Of a stretch of 63,463 bases of DNA, positions 1 to 8,166 are shown piece by piece (position 1 is the stretch's first letter; each line of letters begins with the position of its first letter). The stretch is from assembly GCA_007378985.1 (NCBI GenBank), contig VMHB01000004.1, forward strand, positions 1,012 to 64,474, given 5' to 3'. The DNA is from Parcubacteria group bacterium Greene0714_7. GTDB taxonomy: Bacteria; Patescibacteria; Paceibacteria; UBA9973; UBA2103. A model generated the notes under the pieces. It made no database searches, was not told the DNA's origin, and saw only the letters and a list, made by a program, of their open reading frames with translations. Position numbers and translations under genes: made by a program.

Positions 1-2151
1 ATGAAGTGGCGAAGGTGATGGCTCCTGTTTGTGCAGAGCCGTAGACTTGGGCGAGTGAAGTGACGCCACCGGCAGAACCAAGCGAAGAAGTTGCAACATA
101 ATCATACCCACCACTCTGATTACCAACCAAGAATTGACCGTATGAAGGGGCTGTTGAGGTGCCGGTGCCTCCTTTAGAGATTCCAAGTATTCCTGAAATA
201 GTTGAGAGAGTTGAAGTAGCAGTTGCGTATACTTTTCCGTTTGCATCTACGGCGAGTGCGTTAGGTCCTGAAAGTCCTGTGAGGAATGTGTTGCCTGAAA
301 CAGTGAGTGCGGTGGTGGAGGCGTAGGGGAACACTGAGGCGGTTGAGGAAGTAGCAGTGAACGACGGTGCAGTGACCGTGTTATATGCAGTGACGAGTCC
401 ACGAAACAAAGAATTACCAACCGTTTCAAAAATATTTCCGGTAGTTGAAGTAGCAGAAGCACCGAGGTAGCCCACGCTCCAGCTCCTCCACCACCAGATA
501 TATCTGCAGCCCATACTGGTACACCACCCTGAATTTTGAGCACTTGACCTGTTGAGCCAACACCTAGGCGTGCAAGTGTGTTTGCGCTTGATGCATACAA
601 CACATCTCCAGTGGTATATGAGTTGAGGCCGGTACCGCCATAGAGTGTGCCGATACTGGTAGTTGCAGAAACGACACCATTATTTACCTGAAGGGGTCCA
701 TTTTCCACTGTTGAAGTTACGCTTGAGATAAGCGTAAAGGGTCCAGAGATAGTGGTAGTTGCGAGGGTGGTAGCTCCTGTTGCGGTGAGCGAGGCAAGCT
801 GAGTTGCACCAGAAACAGAGAGCGTAGAAAACGAACCTGTGCCTCCAGAAATATTTGAACCGGTGATAGTGCTATTAGAAATAGTACCTCCAGTGAATGA
901 TGAACCTGAAATACTGACGGAAGCAAGTTGATCAATACGATTACTGAGTTGAATCGCCTGAGTGTTGCCGGCAACATTGGATGAAATATTTGAAATAGCA
1001 CCATACACTTGTGAGAGCACAACATTTTTAAACCCCTGAAGTTCAGCAGTAAGAACTTCAGGAGACATACCTGGTGAAGCAATATATTTATTTTCTGTTG
1101 TAGTAACTGGGCCATAGTTATTCGTGACCGGACCATAAAAATTATTTACAGTGCCAGGCGTGGTACCAGAAACTGCCACATCCTCAGTTTTTGAACTCCA
1201 CACTGGAGGGACGATAGCTACGGATGAAGCACAACTGACAACAGTAGAATTCACTGCACTAGGGATCTGAGACTTACTAGGAATAATGCGTGAAAATAGA
1301 TTTTCAAAAATATCCGACCCTGCGACCGCAACAGATGCAAGCAATGTTGGAGACCCTCCTTGAGAGAGGAAATGTTCAAATGAGTTTCCTATTGGAGAGG
1401 AAGTGTATGTCTCACTATTCGAATCCTGATAGACACTGCCAGCTCTCTGCCCTTCATTGTCAATTGAAGAAAAACTCTCCATCACAAATCCTGAAACAAC
1501 AGCGACGATTAAGAAAACAGATGCATATTTTGAAAAGGAGAAAATAATTTTCAACGAAGGATTTTTTAACCGAGGAAGTGTAGACTTCTCATCCTGTAAT
1601 ACACTTTCTTTCAAAACACCCTCACTCTCTTTAGAAGCATTGGCGTTATCAACCTCACCGACACCCTCTACTTGTATTTTTGAAGAAAGGATACTCCGCA
1701 AGCGTTCCTTGTTTTTTTCTTGTTTTTGTTCCGATTCAAGAGCGTATGCACTAAGAGCACCTCGTGTAGTAAACCAAATACCGTCCACTTTCTTTGCAAT
1801 GATTTTTTCTTTACGCGCAAGAAGAGAAAGATACTCAGAATCATACGGAGAAAACTTTGCTACCTGCGAAAGAGGTAGCCATGCATCCACTGAGGTGTTT
1901 GAAGAAAGAATGTTCCGTAGACGCTCCTTGTTCTTTTCCTGTTTTTGCTCCGATTCAAGAACATAGGCAGTAAGAGCAGCCCGTGTGGTAAACCAGATAC
2001 CGTCAACCTTTTTAGCGACCAGCTTTCCTCTTCGAGCCAGAAGAGAAAGATACTCAGAATCATACGGAGAAAACTTTGCCGCCTGAGAAAGAGGCAACCA
2101 TGTGTCCATAGGTGCCTCAATATCCATACTTCGATAATCAGAATTATTCAT
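1..2151 (-). CDS. Fibre-like membrane-anchored surface protein with duplicated N-terminal module, frameshifted and 3'-truncated
   Basis: The N-terminus carries two nearly identical 72-residue modules (about 17-88 and 89-160; shared motifs WLPLSQ.AKFSPYDSEYLSL and KKVDGIWFTT) that resemble the small HTH-like modules of CPR proteins. A hydrophobic segment follows (about 202-226). The rest is a Ser/Thr/Gly-rich repetitive stalk (ISNSTITGSNISGGTGS, ATGATTLATT) like trimeric fibre or tail-fibre proteins. The initial frame stays open only to 247 and its last ~80 residues are compositionally alien. After a one-base shift at the GGG near 471-473 the stalk resumes (GYLGASATSTTGN, VSGNTFLTGLSGPNAL, GISKGGTGTSTAPSYG) and is open to base 1. 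The true gene therefore runs off the window. Topology is probably cytoplasmic N-terminus, one membrane span and an extracellular fibre. Function as an adhesin is inferred. Confidence 0.7.
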
Positions 2152-2441
2152 GGCTATAGACCCGATTTTTCTAGAATATCGGCTTGTTTCTCAACAAACA
2201 TCGGCTCTTGGGTTGGTGGGTTTTTTTCATTTTTATCGTTCTTTTTTGGAGACTTTTTTCTTCGCTAAAACTATGTCGCTCCGCATCAACGGCTCAAGAA
2301 TCTCTGATGTCTTTAGTTTAACTTTCCACCTATCTGCAGTAGGTATAAACATATCCACGAAAAAAAATGCTCACTTTCTCTCCATATACGATCAAAAAAT
2401 GATAGTCCTATGCGCAGATTGAAAGCTCCAATGAAGGCACA

Positions 2442-2528
2442 ATGCTTAAAAAAAGAAATCGTAATAAAAAACGTGCCTTGCTTCCAAAACTAAAAAAATC
2501 TATGTATGTTTATAAGTTTATTCATTAA
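2442..2528 (+). CDS. Possible 28-residue basic peptide ORF
   Basis: A short ORF begins at an ATG preceded by a weak AAGG. It encodes a Lys/Arg-rich peptide (MLKKRNRNKKRALLPKLKK at the start). It lies in the AT-rich gap between the fibre gene and the MerR-like gene. No homology was recognised and it could be chance. The rest of 2152-2589 shows nothing firm beyond the upstream region of the divergent fibre gene. Confidence 0.2.
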   Translation: MLKKRNRNKKRALLPKLKKSMYVYKFIH

Positions 2529-2589
2529 TAAAGGTTAATAGTTTATACTGGATCTCGGCAAGAAACCCATAAGACACTTCATTTAAAAA

Positions 2590-2697
2590 ATGCATGGAAA
2601 AGTAACATATACTGTTCGTAAGCTAGCTACCGCAGAAGAAATGTACAGAAAAATAAGAAGATCCTATAAAAATGGAAAAAACAATAGAAAACAATAA
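2590..2697 (+). CDS. Possible 35-residue ORF upstream of the MerR-like gene
   Basis: A short basic ORF (starts MHGKVTYTVRKLATAEEMY, ends KNNRKQ) finishes 57 bases before the MerR-like start. There is no clear ribosome binding site. It is either a leader or small partner protein, or chance. No family was recognised. Confidence 0.25.
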   Translation: MHGKVTYTVRKLATAEEMYRKIRRSYKNGKNNRKQ

Positions 2698-2754
2698 AAT
2701 TTGAATGTCTATACCCCACCCACTTTTCATGCACTACCTATACAAATACTTTCT

Positions 2755-3018
2755 ATGACAAAAATACCTCAAAAGGAGTTTTTAACAGTTACTGAGGTGG
2801 CAAAGATTTTTGGCGTCTCTCCACTAACAGTCAGAAATTGGGATCAGAAGGGCAAACTGGAAGCAACACGAAACCCCTTCAACAATTACCGTGTATATAG
2901 ACGTGTCGATATTGAAACCCTCCTCGGTGAAATAGAGTTTTCAAAAGGTAAACATATTGTCATTCCAAACATACATAAAAAGAAAGTGCGTAAACTTTCA
3001 GTGCGCGAAGAAGAATAA
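2755..3018 (+). CDS. Small MerR-type helix-turn-helix DNA-binding protein (87 aa)
   Basis: The protein has a MerR/excisionase-type winged helix: FLTVTEVAKIFGVSPLTVRN (about 9-28) is the helix-turn-helix, and WDQKGKLEATRNPFNNYRVY followed by the Y-R wing gives the usual 'colour-coded' MerR core. It lacks the C-terminal effector domain, so it is a DNA-binding module only, with a Lys-rich tail (HKKKVRKL). The ATG at 2755 is preferred over an in-frame TTG at 2701 because the domain starts just after it. It is a single gene followed within 4 bases by a 33-base palindrome that could act as its transcript end. Its target is unknown. Confidence 0.75.
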   Translation: MTKIPQKEFLTVTEVAKIFGVSPLTVRNWDQKGKLEATRNPFNNYRVYRRVDIETLLGEIEFSKGKHIVIPNIHKKKVRKLSVREEE

Positions 3019-3021
3019 CCT

Positions 3022-3054
3022 CTCCATGTAGGACCTCCGAGGTCCTACATGGAG
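3022..3054. repeat. 33-nt perfect palindrome (16-bp arms)
   Basis: The arms 3022-3037 and 3039-3054 are perfect reverse complements (core ATGTAGGACC) around one central base. It sits 4 bases after the MerR-like stop codon. There is no T-run, so a conventional terminator is not obvious. It shares the ATGTAGGAC word with the palindrome at 7969-7993. Confidence 0.8.
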
Positions 3055-3082
3055 TTAGTCTAGAAAAATATAAAATCTGCAA

Positions 3083-3131
3083 AGTGCCTATCGCATGTTG
3101 GGTTTCGTAAACCCAACATGCGATAGGCACT
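3083..3131. repeat. 49-nt palindrome (23-bp arms, CGT loop)
   Basis: The arms 3083-3105 and 3109-3131 are perfectly complementary, with a 3-base loop CGT. It lies in the 334-base gap between the MerR-like gene and the secA stop, with further palindromes at 3022-3054 and 3195-3219. It could work as a bidirectional transcription end or be a copy of a mobile palindromic repeat. Confidence 0.8.
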
Positions 3132-3194
3132 AAAAAAAGTGCTCACGCACAAAATGAAAAATGAACGATTTCGTAAGTTATCCATTTTATTAAA

Positions 3195-3219
3195 ATGTGG
3201 GACATACGATGTCCCACAT
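3195..3219. repeat. 25-nt palindrome (11-bp arms, ACG loop)
   Basis: The arms ATGTGGGACAT and ATGTCCCACAT surround ACG. It is close in design and sequence to 7969-7993 (ATGTAGGACAT, loop CGT), so the two look like members of one palindrome family. The remainder of the gap (3220-3352) holds only short degenerate CCACTAACCCCTA-like words. Confidence 0.75.
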
Positions 3220-3352
3220 GGTGCTCTCGGTTGCTACAATACTCTCCTCCCTAGACGCTACATAGTCCCTTCGGACACGAACCCTCGACAGGGTGATGAA
3301 GCATCAGAAGCGTCGCCTATCCACTAACCCCTAGTTGTTTGTAGCGATTCCC

Positions 3353-5821
3353 CTACTCAACTATTCTCCAGCCTTTCGTAAGATATTCTTCTGCTTTTTT
3401 GAACTTCATTTCTTTTGTTTCAACGCCATCGGTGATGGTGACTTTATCGTTTCGTCCTAATTTCTGAACTCCAAAACTTGGAATGACAATCGTTTGAGAG
3501 TTTGTAATTGGAGCATCTCCTAAGTGAGATACTGCGTCAGCAATTGAGGACGAGAGCGAAACTTCAAGCTCACGGAACATACGTAACCCTTCCCGACGGT
3601 ATTCAATAAATGGATCCCTGCCTCCGTAAGAGCGCAAGTTAACACTCCCCCGCAAGTGCTCCATTGAATCCAAATGCTCAATCCAAAAAAGATCGTATGC
3701 TTGAAGCAGTAGACGTCGAAGCCCACTCTCAAACTGCAATGGCTCGAGCGTGCTCTTCTTTGCATCAATAATTGACGCATCAACCCCTACAGACTCCATG
3801 TGTTCTCGTACTGCTGTTACCAGTTCCTCCTCATCACCTAAGAGAACAGAACGGCGGCGAGCGTAGATAATTGCACGCTGATGGTTCAACACATCATCGA
3901 AACCAAGCACATGCTTTCGTGAATCAAAATTAACACCTTCTATTTTTTCTTGTGCCGACTCGAGCGCACGACTCACCATCTTACTTTTAATAGGTTCGTC
4001 TTCTGAAATACCCAAGCGTCCCATCATTGACTTCACCATGTCAGAAGCAAAGACACGCATTAATTTATCCTCTAAAGAAACAAAGAACTGTGTCTCACCA
4101 GGGTCTCCTTGACGACCTGCGCGACCTCTCAGCTGATTGTCTATACGCCGTGCATCGTGTCGTTCTGTTCCTATAACAAACAGCCCGTCTAAACTCTTAA
4201 CATCTACATACGCTTCATCGGTTGCAGGATTGCCACCAAGCTTCACGTCGACGCCACGGCCCGCCATGTTTGTTGCAACAGTAACCCCAGCCTTCTTTCC
4301 AGCCTGAGCAATAATCTCTCCTTCTCGTTCATGATTCTTTGCATTAAGCATCTCATGAGGTACACCGGCAGCACGAAGCTCTGCTGCAAGGCGCTCATTC
4401 ACTTCAATTGAGGTTGTACCAATGAGTACTGGCTGACCTTTCTCATGTTTCTCTTTGACAGTACGCACTATTGCCTTAAACTTTCCCGCTTCTGTTTGAA
4501 ATATAAGGTCCGTGTGGTCAACACGGTTAATAGGCTTATTTGTTGGAATTACCACCACATCAAGATTGTAGACGGAGCGGAACTCCTCTTCGGAAGTTGC
4601 ACCAGTACCAGTCATACCAGCAACTTTCTTATACATACGGAAATAGTTCTGGAATGTAATGGAAGCGTACGTCTGGCTCTCCTTCTCTATAAGTACACCC
4701 TCCTTAGCCTCTATTGCTTGATGTAAGCCATCCGACCACCTTCGCCCTGCCTGTAGACGCCCCGTAAACTCATCAACAATAACCACCTTTCCATCCTTTA
4801 CTACATAATCCTTATCCTTTATGAACACGGCAAAGGCCTTCACTGCCACCTCAAGATGATGTGCGTATTTTATTCCACCCTCCGCATATATATTTTCAAT
4901 ACCAAGTTTTTTCTCAATCTTCTCTATACCAGCATCCGTCATTATGACTGTGCGCAATTTCTCATCCACGGTATAGTCATCCCCTTCTTTGAGAGAAGGA
5001 ACCACTTCGGCAAAAGTTATATATAACTCTTCAGGATCTTTAGCGGGTCCTGAAATAATTAACGGGGTACGCGCCTCATCAATAAGAATAGAGTCTACTT
5101 CGTCAACAATCGCATAGTGATGATGGTGTTGCCGAAGATTAACTTTGTCATATTCCAAGTTGTCTCGAAGGTAGTCAAAGCCGTATTCATTGTTAGTTCC
5201 GTAAGTAATGTCAGCAGTATATGCCTCAGGCCTTGAAGTAGGTCGTAAAAATTCATGCACTACCTTAAAGGATCCAAGTTCATCTCGCGCCGTATCAAGC
5301 TCAGCATCCTCAGCTGGTGAAACATGCTTTTGGTCATACAGAAACGATGAATCGTGATTGATGACACCGACAGATAGTCCGAGTGCATTATAAATTTGCC
5401 CCATCCACACTGCATCACGCCGCGCTAGGTAATCATTCACCGTCACAATGTGCACGCCCTTTCCTTCCAAAGCATTCAGATACGCGGGAAGTGTTGCTAC
5501 AAGTGTCTTTCCTTCTCCGGTGCGCATTTCTGCAATAGAGCGATTATGAAGAACATATCCTCCAATAATCTGCACATCAAAGTGTCTCTGACCAAGAGTG
5601 CGCACACTTGCCTCCCGTACCGCAGCAAATGCTTCGGGTAAAAGCTCATCGAGAGTAGCCCCTTGCTCTAGACGAGCCTTAAATTCCTTTGTGATACCCG
5701 CAAGCGACTCATCTGAGCGCTCATGCATGCTCGCTTCCAGCGCATTCACTTTTTCAACTACCTTTTTCGCTTCCGCGAGAAGCGGACTGTTCGCTGTGAA
5801 AAGCTTGTTCAGACTAAACAT
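3353..5821 (-). CDS. secA: Preprotein translocase ATPase SecA (822 aa)
   Basis: SecA drives export of unfolded preproteins through SecYEG by ATP hydrolysis. Visible hallmarks are Walker A GEGKT at 102-106, the DEVDS box at 240-244 followed by IDEARTPLIISG, TNNEYGFDYLRDN just before it, EFTGRLQAGRRWSDGLHQAI in the preprotein-binding region, and GRAGRQGDPG in the second helicase motor. An acidic insertion of about 30 residues (around 165-200) interrupts the first nucleotide-binding domain. The C-terminus ends without the Cys-rich zinc/SecB-binding tail. The open frame extends 53 codons upstream across a terminator hairpin, so ATG at 5821 (MFSLNKLFTANSPLLAEAKK, matching family N-termini) is taken as the start. 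It stands alone as a transcription unit. Confidence 0.97.
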   Translation of the reverse strand: MFSLNKLFTANSPLLAEAKKVVEKVNALEASMHERSDESLAGITKEFKARLEQGATLDELLPEAFAAVREASVRTLGQRHFDVQIIGGYVLHNRSIAEMRTGEGKTLVATLPAYLNALEGKGVHIVTVNDYLARRDAVWMGQIYNALGLSVGVINHDSSFLYDQKHVSPAEDAELDTARDELGSFKVVHEFLRPTSRPEAYTADITYGTNNEYGFDYLRDNLEYDKVNLRQHHHHYAIVDEVDSILIDEARTPLIISGPAKDPEELYITFAEVVPSLKEGDDYTVDEKLRTVIMTDAGIEKIEKKLGIENIYAEGGIKYAHHLEVAVKAFAVFIKDKDYVVKDGKVVIVDEFTGRLQAGRRWSDGLHQAIEAKEGVLIEKESQTYASITFQNYFRMYKKVAGMTGTGATSEEEFRSVYNLDVVVIPTNKPINRVDHTDLIFQTEAGKFKAIVRTVKEKHEKGQPVLIGTTSIEVNERLAAELRAAGVPHEMLNAKNHEREGEIIAQAGKKAGVTVATNMAGRGVDVKLGGNPATDEAYVDVKSLDGLFVIGTERHDARRIDNQLRGRAGRQGDPGETQFFVSLEDKLMRVFASDMVKSMMGRLGISEDEPIKSKMVSRALESAQEKIEGVNFDSRKHVLGFDDVLNHQRAIIYARRRSVLLGDEEELVTAVREHMESVGVDASIIDAKKSTLEPLQFESGLRRLLLQAYDLFWIEHLDSMEHLRGSVNLRSYGGRDPFIEYRREGLRMFRELEVSLSSSIADAVSHLGDAPITNSQTIVIPSFGVQKLGRNDKVTITDGVETKEMKFKKAEEYLTKGWRIVE

Positions 5822-5966
5822 AGTGGGAGGAATGGTACCATATTTCGCATTGAAAAATCCTGACGTTGGGCGACAGGCTATACAAAACCATCTAATTTCA
5901 TACGCATTACAAAACAACACATAACAAGGATAGCGAGGAATACAAATAAGGTAGGCACGGAGAATA

Positions 5967-6018
5967 AAAAAAGCCCCCATGAGAGAACGTAAGTGCGATT
6001 CCTCATGGGGGCTTTTTT
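5967..6018 (-). terminator. Strong hairpin terminator, T-run on both strands
   Basis: The 17-bp arms 5967-5983 and 6002-6018 (GCCCCCATGAG flanked by A6, and its complement flanked by T6) enclose an 18-base loop. On the minus strand the stem is followed by TTTTTT, ideal for ending the small basic-protein transcript before secA. The design also works on the plus strand. Confidence 0.85.
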
Positions 6019-6026
6019 ATAAGAAA

Positions 6027-6122
6027 CTATACGCGGCGCTTTGCACTCTTCTTGACTGCTTTCTTTGCAGTCTTCTTGACTGCCTTTTTCACAGTCTTCT
6101 TTGCTTTCTTTTTTGCTGCCAT
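6027..6122 (-). CDS. 31-residue Ala/Lys-rich histone-H1-like basic protein
   Basis: The reading frame from ATG at 6122 to TAG at 6027 encodes tandem KKAVKKTAKKAVKKSAK-type repeats ending KRRV, almost entirely Lys, Ala, Val and Thr. The composition and repeat resemble the C-terminal tail of histone H1 and short nucleoid-associated proteins of many small-genome bacteria, so nucleic-acid binding or compaction is the likely role (inference). It ends 9 bases from a strong terminator, which supports it being a real single-gene transcript. Confidence 0.65.
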   Translation of the reverse strand: MAAKKKAKKTVKKAVKKTAKKAVKKSAKRRV

Positions 6123-6253
6123 AAAATTTATTTTATTTTGGGGAGTAACAGCGTACAAATGCGTTGTGCGAACATTTGTTGTGCGTCTTGATACAAGCTC
6201 TTTATGCAGTATGGAACATCTATGTGCGCATACAACAATGAAAACAAAATACT

Positions 6254-6262
6254 TGTGGATAA
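6254..6262 (-). other. Single perfect DnaA-box match in an AT-rich tract
   Basis: TGTGGATAA, the complement of the consensus TTATCCACA, lies at the start of an extremely AT-rich stretch (about 6263-6335). Only one perfect box was seen and no dnaA gene is nearby, so it is noted without claiming an origin. Confidence 0.3.
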
Positions 6263-6335
6263 CAATTTTTTATAAAAAATATATTTTGTAAAAGTTTTTT
6301 ACAAAAAAATAAATAATTGGTGCGTAATAAATTAA

Positions 6336-7382
6336 TTATTTATTTTTAAAAACAATTTTCTTTTCAGCGCCAAATAATCGTACTTCTGGTGTAATTTGTA
6401 TGCCTGTTTTTTCAAATACCAAACGAGCAACCTCAGATGCAAGTAACACAACATCCTCACTCGTTGAGTTAGGCTCCGCAGTAATCACCAATGCCTGCTT
6501 CTCCCATAAGAACGCTTTTCCAACACGAAGTTTTTTTAAAGAAAGAGCGTGATCAAAAATCCACGCGAGAGGCAACTTCACCCCCCCTTCAGGAAGAGGA
6601 AAAAGTGGCATGAGTGGATACATCTCGGAAAGCTCGCGTGTTTTCTCATCGTTCACTATAGGGTTTAGAAAAAAAGAACCAGCCGTTCCAAACAAGTCGA
6701 GCGGAGGAAATTTTCCTTTCCGAATTTCAATTACCGCCTCGCGCACTTCACGAAGAGAAGGAATGCTCTCTACATTTGCAAAATAATTTTTAAGATCGCG
6801 GTACGAAAGATTAGGACTAGCGTCTGTAGTCAAAGCGAAACTAACACGAACAACAATATAACGATCCACTTCTTTTTTAAAAATACTGGTGCGATATCCA
6901 AACTCACACTCGAGAGATACGAGAGTCTGCATCTTCCCCTGCTTCGTGTCATATACATCAACAGCAATAACTCGTTCTGATAGTGCAGAACCATATGCTC
7001 CAATATTTTGAACAACTCCAGCACCAACGGTACCTGGAATGGATGACAAGTTTTCCAATCCCCAAAAACCTCTCTCAACGCTCTGCTCTACAAGTGAATC
7101 CCATGACACACCTGCTTCAGCAGTACAAAGAATATCTGCGCCATTCACTGTGAACGAAACATCGTGCATAGCGATGTTAAGAAAAACCGCGTCTACTCCC
7201 GAATCAGGGATGAGCATATTGGAACCAGCACCAATAGGAATTAACGGCAACCCTTTTTCTTTTGCAAATTCGACTGCCTGCGAAATTTCTACTTCACTCT
7301 TCACCGTCACTAAAAATCGTGCCGGCCCTCCCGTGTGAAATGTGGTGAGAGTGGACAGTGGGACATTCTCTAAAATTTCCAT
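6336..7382 (-). CDS. murB: UDP-N-acetylenolpyruvoylglucosamine reductase MurB (348 aa)
   Basis: MurB reduces UDP-GlcNAc-enolpyruvate to UDP-MurNAc with NADPH and FAD in the cytoplasm, the second committed step of peptidoglycan synthesis. The FAD-binding signature is clear: TTFHTGGPA near 13-21, PIGAGSNMLIPDSG at 49-62, and SSIPGTVGAGVVQNIGAYG. The conserved GYRTSIFKK and GSFFLNPIV carry the family's Arg and catalytic Ser, and TPEVRLFG near the C-terminus carries the Glu. Length and motif order fit the long (type I) MurB class. No other cell-wall gene is adjacent. The AT-rich region downstream separates it from the small basic protein gene. Confidence 0.95.
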   Translation of the reverse strand: MEILENVPLSTLTTFHTGGPARFLVTVKSEVEISQAVEFAKEKGLPLIPIGAGSNMLIPDSGVDAVFLNIAMHDVSFTVNGADILCTAEAGVSWDSLVEQSVERGFWGLENLSSIPGTVGAGVVQNIGAYGSALSERVIAVDVYDTKQGKMQTLVSLECEFGYRTSIFKKEVDRYIVVRVSFALTTDASPNLSYRDLKNYFANVESIPSLREVREAVIEIRKGKFPPLDLFGTAGSFFLNPIVNDEKTRELSEMYPLMPLFPLPEGGVKLPLAWIFDHALSLKKLRVGKAFLWEKQALVITAEPNSTSEDVVLLASEVARLVFEKTGIQITPEVRLFGAEKKIVFKNK

Positions 7383-7395
7383 ATATAAAAAGATG

Positions 7396-7424
7396 AAGCC
7401 AGACGCAAGTATATCCGCTAGTGC
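7396..7424 (-). promoter_or_regulatory. Hairpin in the murB leader
   Basis: CAGACGCA (starting near 7396) and TGCGTCTG form 8-bp arms just upstream of the murB start codon. It could be a leader hairpin affecting murB translation. No promoter was identified with confidence here. Confidence 0.35.
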
Positions 7425-7569
7425 GTCTGCATTCTACGACCGACGGGTGCGAGCTCCAAGCAAAAATCTATGTGAGTGCCTACCGCCGGCCGTAGAGTAC
7501 AGGCGACTTTATTACTGTACGCCCTCTCTGAAAGAGAAACAACTCCGCTAATCTAAGAAAATATAGAAA

Positions 7570-7878
7570 AACTACAAAATCGAATACGAGCCCGTAAGGG
7601 AGCGAATGGCGCATCTCCCGAACATCCGCAGATCAAACTGCTTGGTGTGCGGAGCACAGTTTGATCGAGGAAGGAACATGAACTGCTTCATGTTCCTTCC
7701 GGTCCCGCTTCGGGAATGGCTGTTGCCCATAGGCAAGCCATAGGAGGGTGAATAAAGCTTCCGCAGGAGAAGCCGAATGTTTCGGGAGGTGCGCCTTGAG
7801 CGAGTACACAAAACCCCGCTTTCGCGGGGGCTTATGCAGATTTTCGTAGAGCTAGCAAAAACTAGCACTCACTCGCTC
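7570..7878 (-). ncRNA. Candidate promoter-driven structured RNA (~310 nt) of unknown family
   Basis: A strong minus-strand promoter (TTGAAA at 7903-7908, 17-base spacer, extended TGC-TATCTT ending at 7880) fires into a gene-free, highly folded segment. Domain 1 is closed by an 8-bp helix (7871-7878 with 7798-7805) and contains a GC hairpin (7814-7829). Domain 2 is closed by a helix of about 18 bp (7777-7795 with 7608-7625). It holds a 14-bp hairpin (7669-7682/7687-7700), a 10-bp stem (7631-7640/7657-7666), small stems (7703-7715, 7717-7740), and a possible crossing pair 7626-7630 with 7648-7652. Conserved RNase P, tmRNA or SRP words were looked for and not seen. No protein frame is convincing. 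The 3' end is estimated. Confidence 0.5.
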
Positions 7879-7879
7879 T

Positions 7880-7908
7880 AAGATAGCATTTTCTTACTAC
7901 TTTTTCAA
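7880..7908 (-). promoter_or_regulatory. Extended -10 promoter of the candidate RNA
   Basis: TTGAAA (7908-7903) and TGC-TATCTT (7888-7880) are separated by exactly 17 bases on the minus strand. This is the best-matching sigma-70-type promoter in the gene-free region, and the closing helix of the folded RNA begins right after it. Confidence 0.65.
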
Positions 7909-7968
7909 GTTCCCCTCCTCATCTCCAAACCTTAACCACTAACTTAAGCCGTTCTCTTAGGGTTTGTG

Positions 7969-7993
7969 ATGTAGGACATCGTATGTCCTACAT
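7969..7993. repeat. 25-nt palindrome (11-bp arms, CGT loop)
   Basis: ATGTAGGACAT and ATGTCCTACAT surround CGT. It belongs with the palindromes at 3195-3219 and 3022-3054 by shared words and shared three-base loop. Confidence 0.75.
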
Positions 7994-8006
7994 TTTTAAG
8001 ACTGCA

Positions 8007-8054
8007 CCCCTCACTATGTATCACTGTAGTACTACAGTGATACATAGTGAGGGG
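8007..8054. repeat. 48-nt perfect palindrome with no loop
   Basis: The arms 8007-8030 and 8031-8054 are perfect reverse complements (24 bp each, inner word CACTGTAGT). The symmetry has no spacer, unlike a transcription terminator, and there is no T-run. Together with the candidate RNA and CCTAAAC-type words at about 8128-8166, it fills the gene-free stretch 7383-8166. Confidence 0.85.
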
Positions 8055-8166
8055 AATCTGGGAAAGACTCTTTATCTTTAGAAGAGTTCACAGCAGAATG
8101 CTCCTTGCGGATCTGATGAAGTGTCGCCTAACCCCTAAACGCTATCCACTAAACCCTAACCACTAA

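Noticed and set aside
1457..1966. Plus-strand ORF of 169 codons
   Set aside because: It lies antisense to the duplicated modules of the fibre protein; its apparent internal repeat only mirrors that duplication.
5822..5980. 53-residue N-terminal extension of SecA
   Set aside because: It would include a strong terminator hairpin, and SecA proteins normally start at a sequence like MFSLNKLF.
6230..6335. Replication origin
   Set aside because: There is one perfect DnaA box beside an AT-rich tract, but no box cluster and no dnaA, dnaN or gidA gene nearby.
7570..7878. RNase P RNA, tmRNA or SRP RNA
   Set aside because: The strongly conserved words of these RNAs (such as GGAAAGTCCGG for RNase P, a tag frame with a T-arm end for tmRNA, or the SRP GGAAGGAAGCAG loop) were not found in either orientation.
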